A stretch of DNA of 64,000 bases from Roseivirga sp. BDSF3-8 (GCF_041449215.1 NZ_JBGNFV010000001.1:248001-312000), one strand, 5' to 3'. Counted from the first letter of the stretch, positions 42,320 through 52,124 are shown. The notes: generated by a model not told the origin, from the letters alone. Made by a program: numbers and translations.

Positions 42320-43201
42320 TTATGTTTTTAAAAGATTTATATGTTGAAATAGAAAAGATAATTTATCCGAATCATCCAACATGAAAAACTGACCGGGCTT
42401 AATCTTAAACTCATGGCCGTGGGTGTGAGAAATCCATAAATCATAATAAAATCGCTCACTTGATGATAAGTGTTTTTTCTTACTTGTTTTACTTTTAATT
42501 GAACTAATCACATCTCTTTTTTCATCAATATCAAACTCATTGTCAAATTTCATTATTTCGGTGGGAAAGATATATTTGAATAATTTTTTTATGGCATTTA
42601 CTTTTGTGTATTTGGAATATTTAATTGATAACTCATTCTCATATAATTCTAAAATTTTCTTTAACGTATTTAGCGACATTAATAGGTACTCCTGGCTAAT
42701 GTTCAATCTTTTGTTGCTCTGAGCCTCCCTTTTGTTCGGCCCTGCTGTAGCTAAATAAAATGAATTCACAATTAGATTATTGTGAAGTAGAAGGTTCCTT
42801 GTTGCTTTTATTTCTTTTAAATGATTAATATCGTTATCGTCAATTATTTCACTATCAATATCAGCAGCTTTACAAAAACATGTCAGAACTTCTTCTAGGC
42901 TTTTATAGGTGATCGAGGTTACTTTTTTTTCAATGGTATATACCAATGGATTTCCGTTTAATAGTTGTTGCTTTGGTATTGATTCATCTTTAATATTGAG
43001 TTTGTCAGGTATATAATAAAATAATATCTTTAATGTATCACTCAACGAATTCTCAAAGGATGATACTCCTAGTGCAAATAATCCTTCAAGAACAATACTA
43101 TCTAAAGCTCCAGTTTTTTCTATTATTTTTTCAATTCTCGATATTGCCTGACTAATAGGTTTAATTAATTCACGTTTTTGTAACAAAATGGGCTTCTTCA
43201 T
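42320..43201 (-). CDS. Hypothetical protein with HEPN-like R-x4-H motif
   Basis: A 293-residue helical protein. KATRNLLLHNN has the R-x4-H motif typical of HEPN ribonuclease domains, in a helix flanked by further helices. This is a motif-level guess. It points against the cas8 operon, starting about 280 bp from it. It is AT-rich, unlike the cas genes. An RNA-cutting abortive-infection role is possible. Confidence 0.45.
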   Translation of the reverse strand: MKKPILLQKRELIKPISQAISRIEKIIEKTGALDSIVLEGLFALGVSSFENSLSDTLKILFYYIPDKLNIKDESIPKQQLLNGNPLVYTIEKKVTSITYKSLEEVLTCFCKAADIDSEIIDDNDINHLKEIKATRNLLLHNNLIVNSFYLATAGPNKREAQSNKRLNISQEYLLMSLNTLKKILELYENELSIKYSKYTKVNAIKKLFKYIFPTEIMKFDNEFDIDEKRDVISSIKSKTSKKKHLSSSERFYYDLWISHTHGHEFKIKPGQFFMLDDSDKLSFLFQHINLLKT

Positions 43202-43239
43202 TTTCGTATTATACTTTTACTAAAAACTATATTTTTACG

Positions 43240-43345
43240 CGTAAGGGATAGAGCCATTGTCTGAGCCACGGCCTTAGCCGGGGCGAGTAGTGATAGCCCG
43301 ACCCGGCTGCCATTAGCAGACGGGACACGCCCAAATCCCCTTCTT
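43240..43345. repeat. GC-rich structured element upstream of the cas8 operon
   Basis: Between the divergent HEPN-like gene and cas8 lies a block with GGCCTTAGCCGGGGC and CCCGACCCGGCTGCC stems and a GACGGGACACGCCC segment. It may carry the effector operon's leader or promoter. No gene seen. Confidence 0.4.
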
Positions 43346-43479
43346 CCTCCTCTCCAAAATTACCTCATTAATTTACTGTTTTCTGTATCGTTCGGAAACC
43401 CAAACCCCGCTTTCGGAAAGAAAACTTCCGGGGAAAGCGGGTGGTGAGCATATTAAACCGGAAAAACTATGAACCACCC

Positions 43480-45372
43480 ATGCAAGACCGAGCGATAGCG
43501 GCCATTGGCAGGCTGCAACTGAAACAGAAACAGAACCTGGAGCCCTGGCAGCTTTATGCGGAGAGTATAAAGCCGGGGCAAAGCCACTGGATGGTAACGG
43601 CGGACTTTGCGCTGCAGCCGGACGGGACGGTGGAGTATGCGACATGCGATATATACAGGGCCAGCGATGATAACTACCTGGAATACGGCTACCGCAAAGG
43701 CTCGGCACGGGGTGGCGACATTACGCTGACAACCAAGTTTGGGGACTTTACTAAAAAAATGAATACGCTGGTGCAAAACCAACTACCCGCACTGGTGGCG
43801 GTGGCGGAGAAACATGCGCCTAAGGAAGTGGGGCTATTTCGCAGCCTGAAAAAAGCCTTTGAGGAGCAGCAGGAGGCAATACTGGCGGCTTTGCAGGAGA
43901 AATATGACAGCCTTGGGGATAAAACGGAGCAGAACAAGGCGGGCTTTACCGTGCGGATGGTGGAACCGGACGGCACACTGAGGCCGCTGACGCACTACAA
44001 AACGATACAGCAGCAACTGGAGGGGCACGGCCTTACGGGCAAGTATGAGAAGTACAGCAAGAAGTCCCTGGCGAAAAAGAAGGTGTGCAGTGTGTGCCGG
44101 GAGCAAAAGCCCGAGGTGTATGGCTTTGCTTCGCCCTTTAAGTATGCCACGGTGGACAAGCCGGGCTTTGTGAGCGGCTACTTTGACCAGCGGCGCAACT
44201 GGGCAAACTACCCGGTGTGCAAGGACTGCGCGCTGGAACTGGAAGTAGGCAAAACGTATGTGGTAAATGCCCTGCAGAAGCGTTTTCACCATCGCAATTT
44301 TTATATGATACCAAAGGCGGTAATGCCCATGGACGAAGACACGCTTAGCTATGCGGTGGACCTGGTGGCAGATATGAAAGACCCGGAAAAGGAGGATAAC
44401 AGGGTGGTGACGGAGGATGCTCTGGCGGAGGTGGCGAAGGATGAGGATAACAGCTTTACGCTGAACCTGCTCTTTTACGAAGAAAACCAGACGACGAAGG
44501 CGATTACGATAAAGCTGATGCTGGAGGAGATACTGCCCTCTCGCTTCCGGCTGATGTTTAATACAGTACCGAATGAAATTAATGGGCATGCACTCTACAA
44601 AAATGCCCGCTACGATACAAAGAAAAAGACGACGAGCGACCTGCGCTTTAACTTCAGTCACCTGTATAGCCTTTGGCGGGGCAATGACTACTACGCGATT
44701 ACGCAGAAGGTATTTATGGGTGAACCGATAGACCGGGCGGAGTTTTTTGCGCGGGTGATGCACCGTATACGCGAGCAGCATGCCAATGCACTGACGGGTA
44801 AAATGCACGAAAACACGCGCACTACGGTGCTGAAGGCCCACATAGTAATGCGCTACCTGCAAAAGCTGGGGGTGCTGCAGGACATGGTGGCGGAAACAAT
44901 GAACGACTCAATCTCTACACAATATACTATGAGCGAACCAAAGAAAAGGGCCTTTGACATGGCCAAATTCAAGGCTTTCCTGGAAGAAAAAGCAGACTTT
45001 CTGACCACTAAGGAGCACCAGGGTGTATTTGCGGTGGGCGTACTGATCCGCCTGCTGATCAACATACAGAAACGGGAGCTGAACAATACGCCGTTTGCCA
45101 AAAAGTTTAAGGGCTACCACCTGAACTACCAGGACATTATGCGGCTGTACATGGACACGCTGGATAAGCTGAACCAGTACCAGCACTTTTACATCTATGG
45201 GGAGCTGAAGGAATTTATTGCGCTGAACTTTTCTACGAATGCGAAGAGGCTGAAAACGATGGACCCGAACGAGCTATCCTTTTACCTGGTAGCGGGGCTG
45301 GAGCTGGGGCAGCACTTCCGCACCGATCCTGAAGAGGCAGACACACACGAAATAGAAACTGAAATCGCATAA
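43480..45372 (+). CDS. cas8b: Cas8b, large subunit of type I-B Cascade
   Basis: Cas8b reads the PAM and starts target unwinding. The 630-residue protein (from the ATG at 43480; GTG codons at 43441 and 43444 would add 13) begins MQDRAIAAIGRLQ. It contains a zinc-binding pair, CSVC near 203-206 and CKDC near 247-250, as in Cas8b proteins of the CXXC-CXXC/TM1802 group. Order with cas7, cas5 and cas3 confirms subtype I-B. It is the first gene of a tight operon (10-bp gap to cas7). Confidence 0.85.
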   Translation: MQDRAIAAIGRLQLKQKQNLEPWQLYAESIKPGQSHWMVTADFALQPDGTVEYATCDIYRASDDNYLEYGYRKGSARGGDITLTTKFGDFTKKMNTLVQNQLPALVAVAEKHAPKEVGLFRSLKKAFEEQQEAILAALQEKYDSLGDKTEQNKAGFTVRMVEPDGTLRPLTHYKTIQQQLEGHGLTGKYEKYSKKSLAKKKVCSVCREQKPEVYGFASPFKYATVDKPGFVSGYFDQRRNWANYPVCKDCALELEVGKTYVVNALQKRFHHRNFYMIPKAVMPMDEDTLSYAVDLVADMKDPEKEDNRVVTEDALAEVAKDEDNSFTLNLLFYEENQTTKAITIKLMLEEILPSRFRLMFNTVPNEINGHALYKNARYDTKKKTTSDLRFNFSHLYSLWRGNDYYAITQKVFMGEPIDRAEFFARVMHRIREQHANALTGKMHENTRTTVLKAHIVMRYLQKLGVLQDMVAETMNDSISTQYTMSEPKKRAFDMAKFKAFLEEKADFLTTKEHQGVFAVGVLIRLLINIQKRELNNTPFAKKFKGYHLNYQDIMRLYMDTLDKLNQYQHFYIYGELKEFIALNFSTNAKRLKTMDPNELSFYLVAGLELGQHFRTDPEEADTHEIETEIA

Positions 45373-45382
45373 GAGATACACA

Positions 45383-46309
45383 ATGAACACGATAAACAAC
45401 CGCACAGAACTGCTATTTCTTTTTGAGGCAGAAAACACGAACCCGAACGGGGACCCGATGAACGAGAACCGCCCGCGCTACGATGCGGAGGACAGCACGG
45501 CACTGGTGAGCGATGTGCGCCTGAAGCGTACCATCCGCGACTACTGGCTGGAATACAAGGGCTACAACGGGGAGAATGGCAAGGACATATTTGTAAGAGA
45601 GACGAGCTATGAGGGGGATAAGGGCGAGAAGTTCATCGTATCCGGTAAGCGCCGGGCGGAGAAGTTTAAAGACAGTAAGGACAAGGTGCTGGAAGAGTGC
45701 CTGGACGTGCGGGTGTTTGGTGCGGTACTGCCGCTAAAGGGTGATAGCCTGACCTTTACCGGGCCGGTGCAGTTTCAGATGGGCCGCTCACTGAACAAAA
45801 CGGAGGTAACACCAGAGCAGGGCACGGGTGCCTTTAGTAGCGGAGATGGCAAAAAGCAGAGCACTTTCCGTATGGAGTACAAGCTGCCCTATGCGCTGAT
45901 TGGCTTTAACGGCATCATCAATGAAAAGGCGGCGCAGTATACGCACATGACGGAGGAGGACCGCGCGCTACTGATGGAGGGGATATGGGAAGGTACCAAA
46001 AACCTGATCTCCCGCTCGAAGTACGGGCAATTTCCGCTGCTGATGGTGGCCATACACTATAAAGACTCTTACCAGATAGGCAGCCTGCGCCAGCGGCTGC
46101 AGGTGAAAAGCAATGAAGGGGTAGCGGAAAAGATGATCCGCAGCACGGAGGACTATACGCTGGATGTGAGCCGCCTGCGTGAGGCGATCCGCGAAGTGGC
46201 GGACAAAATAGACCATGTGGAGGTGCGTATAGACAACCGCCTGCAACTGGTAGATGGTGATGAGAAAATAAAGTGGACAAGCAAAAACTACCAGGCGAAT
46301 GAACTCTGA
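45383..46309 (+). CDS. cas7: Cas7 (Csh2-like) backbone of type I-B Cascade
   Basis: A 308-residue Cas7 that polymerises along the crRNA. The N-terminus LLFLFEAENTNPNGDPMNEN with the N-P-N-G-D-P motif is the Csh2 hallmark, and the central LKRTIRDYW and ISRSKYGQFPLL segments support it. It overlaps cas5 by 11 nt. The fragment at 1-318 is a diverged homologue. Confidence 0.94.
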   Translation: MNTINNRTELLFLFEAENTNPNGDPMNENRPRYDAEDSTALVSDVRLKRTIRDYWLEYKGYNGENGKDIFVRETSYEGDKGEKFIVSGKRRAEKFKDSKDKVLEECLDVRVFGAVLPLKGDSLTFTGPVQFQMGRSLNKTEVTPEQGTGAFSSGDGKKQSTFRMEYKLPYALIGFNGIINEKAAQYTHMTEEDRALLMEGIWEGTKNLISRSKYGQFPLLMVAIHYKDSYQIGSLRQRLQVKSNEGVAEKMIRSTEDYTLDVSRLREAIREVADKIDHVEVRIDNRLQLVDGDEKIKWTSKNYQANEL

Positions 46310-47069
46310 GGAAGTACTGGCATTCACCCTGCGCGGGGAATACGGGCACTTCCGCAAGTTTAACACCACCACCTCTCCGCTGAGCTACAGCCTGCCGGGG
46401 CCTACGGCTCTGGCGGGGCTGATGGGGGCGGTGCTGGGTATAGAGCGCGAAGACAGCGGGGGCAAGCTGCCGGGTGGTGGGGAGCCCTTACGCGAAGCCT
46501 TTTCGCCGAAGCGCTGTCGCTGGGCCGTGCAGGTCATTCATCCCGTAAAGAAAGTGTACATCGGCTTTAACCTGATCAATACCAAGGCCTTTGCCGACTA
46601 CTACAACCTGGACGGCCGGGCGAACAAGGGCCGCACGCAGGTAGAGTTTGAACTGCTGAAAGACCTGGCCTACCGCATATACCTGCAGTGGGACCACCCC
46701 CGTCGCGATGAACTGGCGGAGCGGCTGTCTGTGCGCAGGCACCACTTTACGCCCTACCTGGGCCTGAGCCAGTTTACGGCTGAGCTGGACGGTGAGGGCA
46801 CAGAAAAGCTAAAGAAGGTGAGCGGAGATGATGAGTTTGAAGCATGCCACTCGGCTATAAACCTGAGCCTGCTGGAAGGGGAAGGGAGGCTGATTGATTT
46901 TGGAGATGAGCAGCACTACCATACCGATACCCTGCCGCTGGAAATGAACCTGCAGCGCGAGATAGGCCGCTACGGCGAGGTACTGCTGGAAACGCACGGC
47001 AACCCCATAAAGGTAAAGGGCGCAGAACTCTACCGTACCCAGACCGGGCAGCATATTCATTTTTTATAA
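46299..47069 (+). CDS. cas5: Cas5, type I-B Cascade subunit
   Basis: A 256-residue Cas5: first strand VLAFTLRGEYGHFRKF, then SYSLPGPTALAGLMGAVLG, and a C-terminal strand before HIHFL. Diverged from the Cas5 at 311-1093 but with the same order of elements. It overlaps cas7 by 11 nt, and one base separates it from cas3. Confidence 0.9.
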   Translation: MNSEEVLAFTLRGEYGHFRKFNTTTSPLSYSLPGPTALAGLMGAVLGIEREDSGGKLPGGGEPLREAFSPKRCRWAVQVIHPVKKVYIGFNLINTKAFADYYNLDGRANKGRTQVEFELLKDLAYRIYLQWDHPRRDELAERLSVRRHHFTPYLGLSQFTAELDGEGTEKLKKVSGDDEFEACHSAINLSLLEGEGRLIDFGDEQHYHTDTLPLEMNLQREIGRYGEVLLETHGNPIKVKGAELYRTQTGQHIHFL

Positions 47070-47070
47070 T

Positions 47071-49452
47071 ATGAAGCACATCTGGTCACACCCCGGCGTA
47101 CCCCTCATCCACCACCTGCGTCAGGTGGCGGATGAATGCGAAAGACTGGCAAAGAAGCTTTACGGGACGGAATTCGGTTTGGGGCCGCACCTGCCGGCCC
47201 TTTGCCGGATAGCCGGGGCCTGCCATGACATCGCCAAGGCTACGCGTTACTTTCAGGCCTACATTCGGAATCCCCATAAGGTGCACAGCCACCTGAAAAA
47301 CCACGCCCATCCCTCTGCCATTATCGCCTTTTGGCTGGCAGAGCGGTACCTGCAGCAGCAAAATGCGGATGGCTTGCTGCAAATATGGGGGCCGCTCTTT
47401 GTATACACGGCCGTGCGTAGGCACCACGGCAACCTGAACGACCTGAGCGCAGATGTGGCGCTGGCGGATGCGGATGTGTCTGACCTGAAAGATCAGTTTG
47501 CCGCCATGCCGGAAGAGGCTGGCCTGATGTTGGGGGAATTGCTAGGCGAAACACTAACGTTACCGGAATGGCCGGAGCTGATGGATGAGTTACAAAGTGA
47601 TGCGTTTCATGCTCAATTGCTAGGCAAGAAATACCTCAAACACAAAAGGGTATGGGGAAAGATAAAGCCGGAAGAAAAGCTTTTGTGGTTCTACGGCCAC
47701 CAGGCCATATACGGTTGCCTGCTGCAGGCCGATAAGCAGGATGTGATTGTGGGTGAGAGGCAAGGGCTACCGGGCTTACCCTTTAAAGCGATTAATGAAT
47801 ATAGAGAAGAAAATGGGTGGAATGAGTTTAAGAAAGGGCTGAGGCAAAAACAGAACCAGGCCTACTTCGAAAGCCTCCAAAATCTGGAAAAGGTGTACAG
47901 CCCGGAGCAGCACTTTTACTCCATTACCCTACCCACCGGGCTGGGCAAAACGGTAACAAGCATGGCCCTGGCGATGAAGCTGGCAGAGTTGAGCGCCGTA
48001 GACGACCCCCGAATCATCGTGTGCATTCCGTTTACCTGCATCATAGACCAGAACGCGCAGGTATACCGGGACATCCTCGGCGAGGGGTCGGATATGTTCC
48101 TGACCCATCACCACCGGGCAGAGCCTGCCTACAAAACATCGGAAGACGAGCTGGACGAGGACAAGAGCCAGTTTATGATAGAGACCTGGCAGTCGCGCGT
48201 AGTCGCTACCACCTTTGTGCAGTTGATGGAAACCCTGTTCAGTGCCAACAAAAGCATGCTGCTGAAGCTACCGGCCTTTGCCAATGCCATCGTGGTGCTG
48301 GACGAGGTGCAGCAGATCCCCTGGAAGTACTGGAAGCTATTTAACAAAGCCTGCCATGCCCTGAGCCAGCTTTGCGGCACCCGCTTTATCCTGCTTACGG
48401 CCACCCAGCCCCTCATCTTCACACCCGGCGAGGAAATCACAGAGCTGGTGCCGGACTACGGGCAGTACTTCCGCTTCTTTAACCGAACGCGGCTGCACAA
48501 TAAGCTGAACACGGAGGTAAGTAAAGATGCCTTTTGGCAGGACATTATGGAGTATGGAAAAGAGCATAAGGACAAAGACCTGCTCGTAATCGTGAACACC
48601 AAAAGGACAGTACGGGAGACTTATGCTTTTTTAAAGGATAATTGGGGAGACGGGCACACGACCTTCCGCTTCCTCAGCACCTACGTTACCCCGCGCCAAC
48701 GGAAAAAGGTGATAGATGAGGTGAAGAATAAGAAGTACAAAGGAAGGCTCGTCCTCATCACCACCCAGCTCATAGAAGCAGGCGTAGACATCAGCATGGG
48801 GGCCGTATTCAGGGAGCAGGCACCGCTGGACTCCATCATACAGGCCGCAGGCCGGGCCAACCGCTATAACAAGCAGGACCGGGAGGCAGACGTTTTTCTT
48901 TATAAAATTAAAGAGTGGAAAAGCGGTACTTCGAAAGTGTACGGAGGCCCGCTATTAGACAAAACCAAATCGGTACTAAAGCATTACGCCGAAATACCGG
49001 AGAAGGATTACCTTCAGATTATCCAGGCATACTTCAAAGAAGTCCGACAGTTTGCCGATAATGCAGACGAAGATCTGCTCAATAACATGGCGGCCATGGA
49101 GTTTGGCGAGGTGGGTAAGTTTGAGTTTATAGAGGAGCGTGAAACGGATAGCGTATTCGTACTGCTGGACCATGAAGCACAGGAAGTCTGGGACAGGTAC
49201 GCAACCCTGATGGAAGATGGAAAACTAAAAGGCCACGAGCGTAAAAAGGCATTCCGCCCGTTCCGCAACTTCTTCTACGACCACGTCATCAACGTACCTG
49301 TAAAAGATGCCGCTCAAACCGTAGGCCGCAGCATGGAGAAACAGCACGGTTTTTTTGTGATTGAGGTAGGTGAGTTTTATGATGAGGAAATGGGGTTTAT
49401 AATTCCTGAGAAGGCTGAAAAAGAAGAAAAGAAAGGAGCGATGATACTGTAA
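47071..49452 (+). CDS. cas3: Cas3 HD nuclease-helicase
   Basis: A 793-residue Cas3. HD domain: His15, the His52-Asp53 pair (ACHDIAKAT), His78/His80 and His118-His119. Helicase: Walker A LPTGLGKT (287-294), DEVQ (411-414), LLTATQP, IEAGVDIS and QAAGRANR. All are intact. The protein differs widely from the Cas3 at 1090-3564, so each locus brings its own effector nuclease. Confidence 0.95.
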   Translation: MKHIWSHPGVPLIHHLRQVADECERLAKKLYGTEFGLGPHLPALCRIAGACHDIAKATRYFQAYIRNPHKVHSHLKNHAHPSAIIAFWLAERYLQQQNADGLLQIWGPLFVYTAVRRHHGNLNDLSADVALADADVSDLKDQFAAMPEEAGLMLGELLGETLTLPEWPELMDELQSDAFHAQLLGKKYLKHKRVWGKIKPEEKLLWFYGHQAIYGCLLQADKQDVIVGERQGLPGLPFKAINEYREENGWNEFKKGLRQKQNQAYFESLQNLEKVYSPEQHFYSITLPTGLGKTVTSMALAMKLAELSAVDDPRIIVCIPFTCIIDQNAQVYRDILGEGSDMFLTHHHRAEPAYKTSEDELDEDKSQFMIETWQSRVVATTFVQLMETLFSANKSMLLKLPAFANAIVVLDEVQQIPWKYWKLFNKACHALSQLCGTRFILLTATQPLIFTPGEEITELVPDYGQYFRFFNRTRLHNKLNTEVSKDAFWQDIMEYGKEHKDKDLLVIVNTKRTVRETYAFLKDNWGDGHTTFRFLSTYVTPRQRKKVIDEVKNKKYKGRLVLITTQLIEAGVDISMGAVFREQAPLDSIIQAAGRANRYNKQDREADVFLYKIKEWKSGTSKVYGGPLLDKTKSVLKHYAEIPEKDYLQIIQAYFKEVRQFADNADEDLLNNMAAMEFGEVGKFEFIEERETDSVFVLLDHEAQEVWDRYATLMEDGKLKGHERKKAFRPFRNFFYDHVINVPVKDAAQTVGRSMEKQHGFFVIEVGEFYDEEMGFIIPEKAEKEEKKGAMIL

Positions 49453-49461
49453 GCTGGCCTT

Positions 49462-49766
49462 AAAGCACAATCCCCGCTGCATAGCAGCCTGTCCGTCAAC
49501 TGACGGAGGGTCCCCCGGCTACTAGCAGAAAGACTGCTTAAAGCGACCTCTGGGAATGGTAGAGAGATGGCTAAAGAGATGCAGTAAATCCCCTCCATGG
49601 AGGGGCAGGCGTACAATATTGCTTATGAAACAATAATATTCCGTCCGGGGTGGGTTTATGCAGACACCCTGCTAAAAGCAGTTGTGGGTATAGTAGCAGA
49701 GTGCCAGACGATGGGGGCCCCGCTATTCAGCGGGGACAGGTGCTTACCTGATTTATTAGTTTAAGA
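49462..49766 (+). repeat. Structured GC-rich element upstream of the second cas6
   Basis: It shares ordered blocks with 3573-3765 (CTACTAGCAGAAA, CTGCTTAAAGCGACC, GCAGAGTGCCA, GGACAGGTGCTT) but is 110 bp longer. The extra part includes a CCCCTCCATGGAGGGG palindrome near 49591-49606 and a CAATATTG segment near 49614. Confidence 0.55.
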
Positions 49767-49770
49767 AAAA

Positions 49771-50463
49771 ATGGAAACCACAGACACAAAACCACATACT
49801 ATACAGACCACCACGCTGCGCTTTCCCGATCTGCGCTTGCAGCGGCGGGAGGCGGCGCAGTTGCGCGGGTACTTCGGCAACCTGTTCCGGGAGCATAGTC
49901 CGCTGTTGCACAACCACTACGAGGACGGCAGCCTGCGCTATGGCTACCCGCTGGTGCAGTATAAAGTCATCAAAGGCGTGCCCACCCTGCTGGGGCTGGA
50001 AGAAGGCGCCGGGCTGCTTACGGAGCTATTCCTGCAAGTGCGCGAGCTGGACATAGCCGGTACCCACTACACCATACAAGGCAAAGACCTACGGCAGGAA
50101 AAGGTAGCCATAGGCGTAGACCCCTCCGGACTGCACCAGTACACCTTCGTAAACCCCTGGCTGGGCCTGAACGAAGCCAACTACCAGAAATACAAAAAGG
50201 CCAGCCCGGAAGAGCAGCAAAAGCTGCTGCAGCGCGTCCTTACCGGCAACATCCTCAGCTTCTACAAAGGCATGGCCCTGCGCCTCTCACCCGATGAGCG
50301 CATCCTGCTCACCGCCAAGCTCAGCCCAAAACGCATCAACTTCAAAAACCAGGAAATGCTGGGATTTACGGGGGAGTTTACGACCAATGCTTTGCTGCCG
50401 GGTGCGGTGGGGCTTGGGAAAGCGGTTAGTCGGGGATTTGGGGTGGTTTCTTTTAATGGTTAA
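49771..50463 (+). CDS. cas6: Cas6 crRNA-processing endoribonuclease
   Basis: A 230-residue Cas6 nearly identical to the one at 3768-4457: five substitutions and one extra Phe near the end by my count. Same GLGKAVSRGFGVV loop and FREHSPLLHNHY histidines. Because the effectors differ between loci but Cas6 does not, crRNAs from all three arrays are probably processed alike. Confidence 0.88.
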   Translation: METTDTKPHTIQTTTLRFPDLRLQRREAAQLRGYFGNLFREHSPLLHNHYEDGSLRYGYPLVQYKVIKGVPTLLGLEEGAGLLTELFLQVRELDIAGTHYTIQGKDLRQEKVAIGVDPSGLHQYTFVNPWLGLNEANYQKYKKASPEEQQKLLQRVLTGNILSFYKGMALRLSPDERILLTAKLSPKRINFKNQEMLGFTGEFTTNALLPGAVGLGKAVSRGFGVVSFNG

Positions 50464-50489
50464 TGGTTAGTTGTTAATTAGTGTCAATC

Positions 50490-50597
50490 CCTGAATAGCA
50501 CTAGTCCCCGTCGTATGACGGGGCCCCCATCGGTGAGGTACGCTGTTGGGTATTGCTAGCTACTTAAGCTATCATCTACACACTAACTGCCGCGAGG
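50490..50597 (+). repeat. GC-rich hairpin element, family A copy 2
   Basis: Same layout as 4490-4600: CCCCGTCGTATGACGGGG palindrome, GGCCCCCATCGG, then GCTAGCTACTTAA and a CTGCCGCGAGGCT end shared with 52818-52925. Confidence 0.55.
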
Positions 50598-50599
50598 CT

Positions 50600-51589
50600 C
50601 TACCGTGAGTCATCTTTAGGCATCATCTTCAGCCTCTTTACTTTATCTTCATAGAGATTCCTGTAAGCGGCCTTTAGCTGGTCTTTTAAGAAGGAGCGGT
50701 CAATAAGGGAATGAATCAGGTCGGTGGGGGTTGTAAACTCTGCAATAATCTTTTTGATCCGTGACTCCCTGATGCCGATTAGATGGCCAAATTCATAAAA
50801 ATCCTGGTAGGTATAAAAGCCATAATCGTCATAGGTTGTTGAAAAGCGATCCTTAAACAGGGTCAGTGCCATGTCCGATTCACTTGGCGAATGGATACGG
50901 GTACACAGCAGGTCATATACTGGCGTAAGCACATAGTCTCCCTGCGCGGATTGTATGGCCGAGAAGTTCTTTAGGTGGGCATCTCCGTTTGAGAATATAT
51001 AATTGAATAGGATCAGGCGAAAGAACTTCTCCATTTCTATTCTGTGTGTAGGGATATATTGCTTGATCAGCCCGGCAATTTCTTCATAGGACAGGTCGTA
51101 CTTATAGTTTGTTCCGTGCGTTTCTGAAGTCATTTGCGCTATCTGAGCAAAATCTTCCTGCTGCCGCTTACTGTCGCTGGTTTGATCGAATCTGCGTACA
51201 AGGTAAGCCGGGGTTTTATCATTAAAGTAGACTAGTGCATTTGGAGGTACGCTGAGTTTAAATGCCTGTTTTGCAATCTGCATGGTCAGGTGCTCATTTG
51301 CCGGGGTTTGATCCAGGTATTTAAACGTTCCTACGGGTATGGGTTTAAGAATATATTGACCACTTTCTTTGGTAAGCTGAAGCACATTGTCTTCCAGGCT
51401 CAGGGAATACTTTACCTGTACGCCGGATATGGATATTCTCTTAGTTTGATCCGGAAAGGCTTCTGACTCATCTGCATACGGAGAGGGGAAAGGTAAAACT
51501 GAGCTTACTTTCTTCCTATCAAATAGTTCTTTGCGGCATTTCGTGCAAAAATCTCTCTCGCTTTCCTTTAAACACCCCCTGCAGGTCAT
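50600..51589 (-). CDS. hipT: HipT-like serine/threonine kinase toxin
   Basis: A 329-residue HipA-family kinase. An N-terminal zinc-ribbon-like part (CRGC at 3-6, CTKC at 15-18) precedes the kinase. RISISGVQ carries the Ser53-Ile-Ser55 autophosphorylation-type motif described for HipT. Lys82, the catalytic NGDAHLKN (Asp203, Asn208) and Asp226 in VYDLL complete the site. HipA-type kinases poison translation by modifying tRNA synthetases. The N-terminal subdomain is a separate gene (51586-51915), as in HipBST systems. It overlaps that gene by 4 nt. Confidence 0.8.
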   Translation of the reverse strand: MTCRGCLKESERDFCTKCRKELFDRKKVSSVLPFPSPYADESEAFPDQTKRISISGVQVKYSLSLEDNVLQLTKESGQYILKPIPVGTFKYLDQTPANEHLTMQIAKQAFKLSVPPNALVYFNDKTPAYLVRRFDQTSDSKRQQEDFAQIAQMTSETHGTNYKYDLSYEEIAGLIKQYIPTHRIEMEKFFRLILFNYIFSNGDAHLKNFSAIQSAQGDYVLTPVYDLLCTRIHSPSESDMALTLFKDRFSTTYDDYGFYTYQDFYEFGHLIGIRESRIKKIIAEFTTPTDLIHSLIDRSFLKDQLKAAYRNLYEDKVKRLKMMPKDDSR

Positions 51590-51915
51590 GATGATAATGC
51601 TTTAATGGTAATGGAACCTATCGTATCGCTGCCCGCCGTTTTAAGTAGAAGGCTGAAGTGGTCATCCTCATCAATTTTTAATAGCCTGCATTGTGTTTGC
51701 CGGTTTACGCCTTCTGACAACAGGCCGAAGAAAAAAGGGAAAAGCACTTCTGACCGATAGGGTTCCGGGGCTTTGGGCATAGTCAGGCTGATGGCAAATG
51801 TATCGGGGTTGTTGAGATACTCCTTATCATACGAAAAAATATACCCCTCCCCTTCGGTCTTCTCCAGCAAACCCGCCAGCAAGCCATTATTGTATACCTG
51901 CGCCTTTTTACTCAT
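51586..51915 (-). CDS. hipS: HipS-like protein (HipA N-subdomain 1)
   Basis: A 109-residue protein matching the N-terminal subdomain of HipA: VYNNGLLAGLLEKTEGEGYIF (in part), then a TMPKAPEPYRSEVLFPFFFGLLSEG segment (in part). In HipBST systems this free subdomain is the antitoxin that holds the kinase. It overlaps both neighbours by 4 nt, consistent with one transcript hipB-hipS-hipT. Confidence 0.8.
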   Translation of the reverse strand: MSKKAQVYNNGLLAGLLEKTEGEGYIFSYDKEYLNNPDTFAISLTMPKAPEPYRSEVLFPFFFGLLSEGVNRQTQCRLLKIDEDDHFSLLLKTAGSDTIGSITIKALSS

Positions 51916-52115
51916 TTGATCACATCAATGGTAAGTTCCAGTCCCAGTACTTCGCACAGGTTCATCAGGCTGGCCAATTCCGGATTAGCCAGTCCTTTTT
52001 CTATATCACGCAAGGTGCGCTCTGATATGCCTGAAATCTCCCCCGCGTCTTCCTGCGTGATCCTGAGAAATTTCCTGCGCTCTTTTATTACTTCTCCTAT
52101 TTCCTTGATATCCAT
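51912..52115 (-). CDS. hipB: HipB-like HTH repressor
   Basis: A 67-residue Xre-type HTH protein: IKERRKFLRITQEDAGEISG, then ISERTLRDIEKGLANPEL. I chose the ATG at 52115; the frame stays open upstream to 52448, but that part reads through the likely promoter and operator sites. It would repress the hipBST promoter and boost the antitoxin. It faces away from the lipoprotein gene at 52414. Confidence 0.8.
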   Translation of the reverse strand: MDIKEIGEVIKERRKFLRITQEDAGEISGISERTLRDIEKGLANPELASLMNLCEVLGLELTIDVIK

Positions 52116-52124
52116 ATCCAGCAA

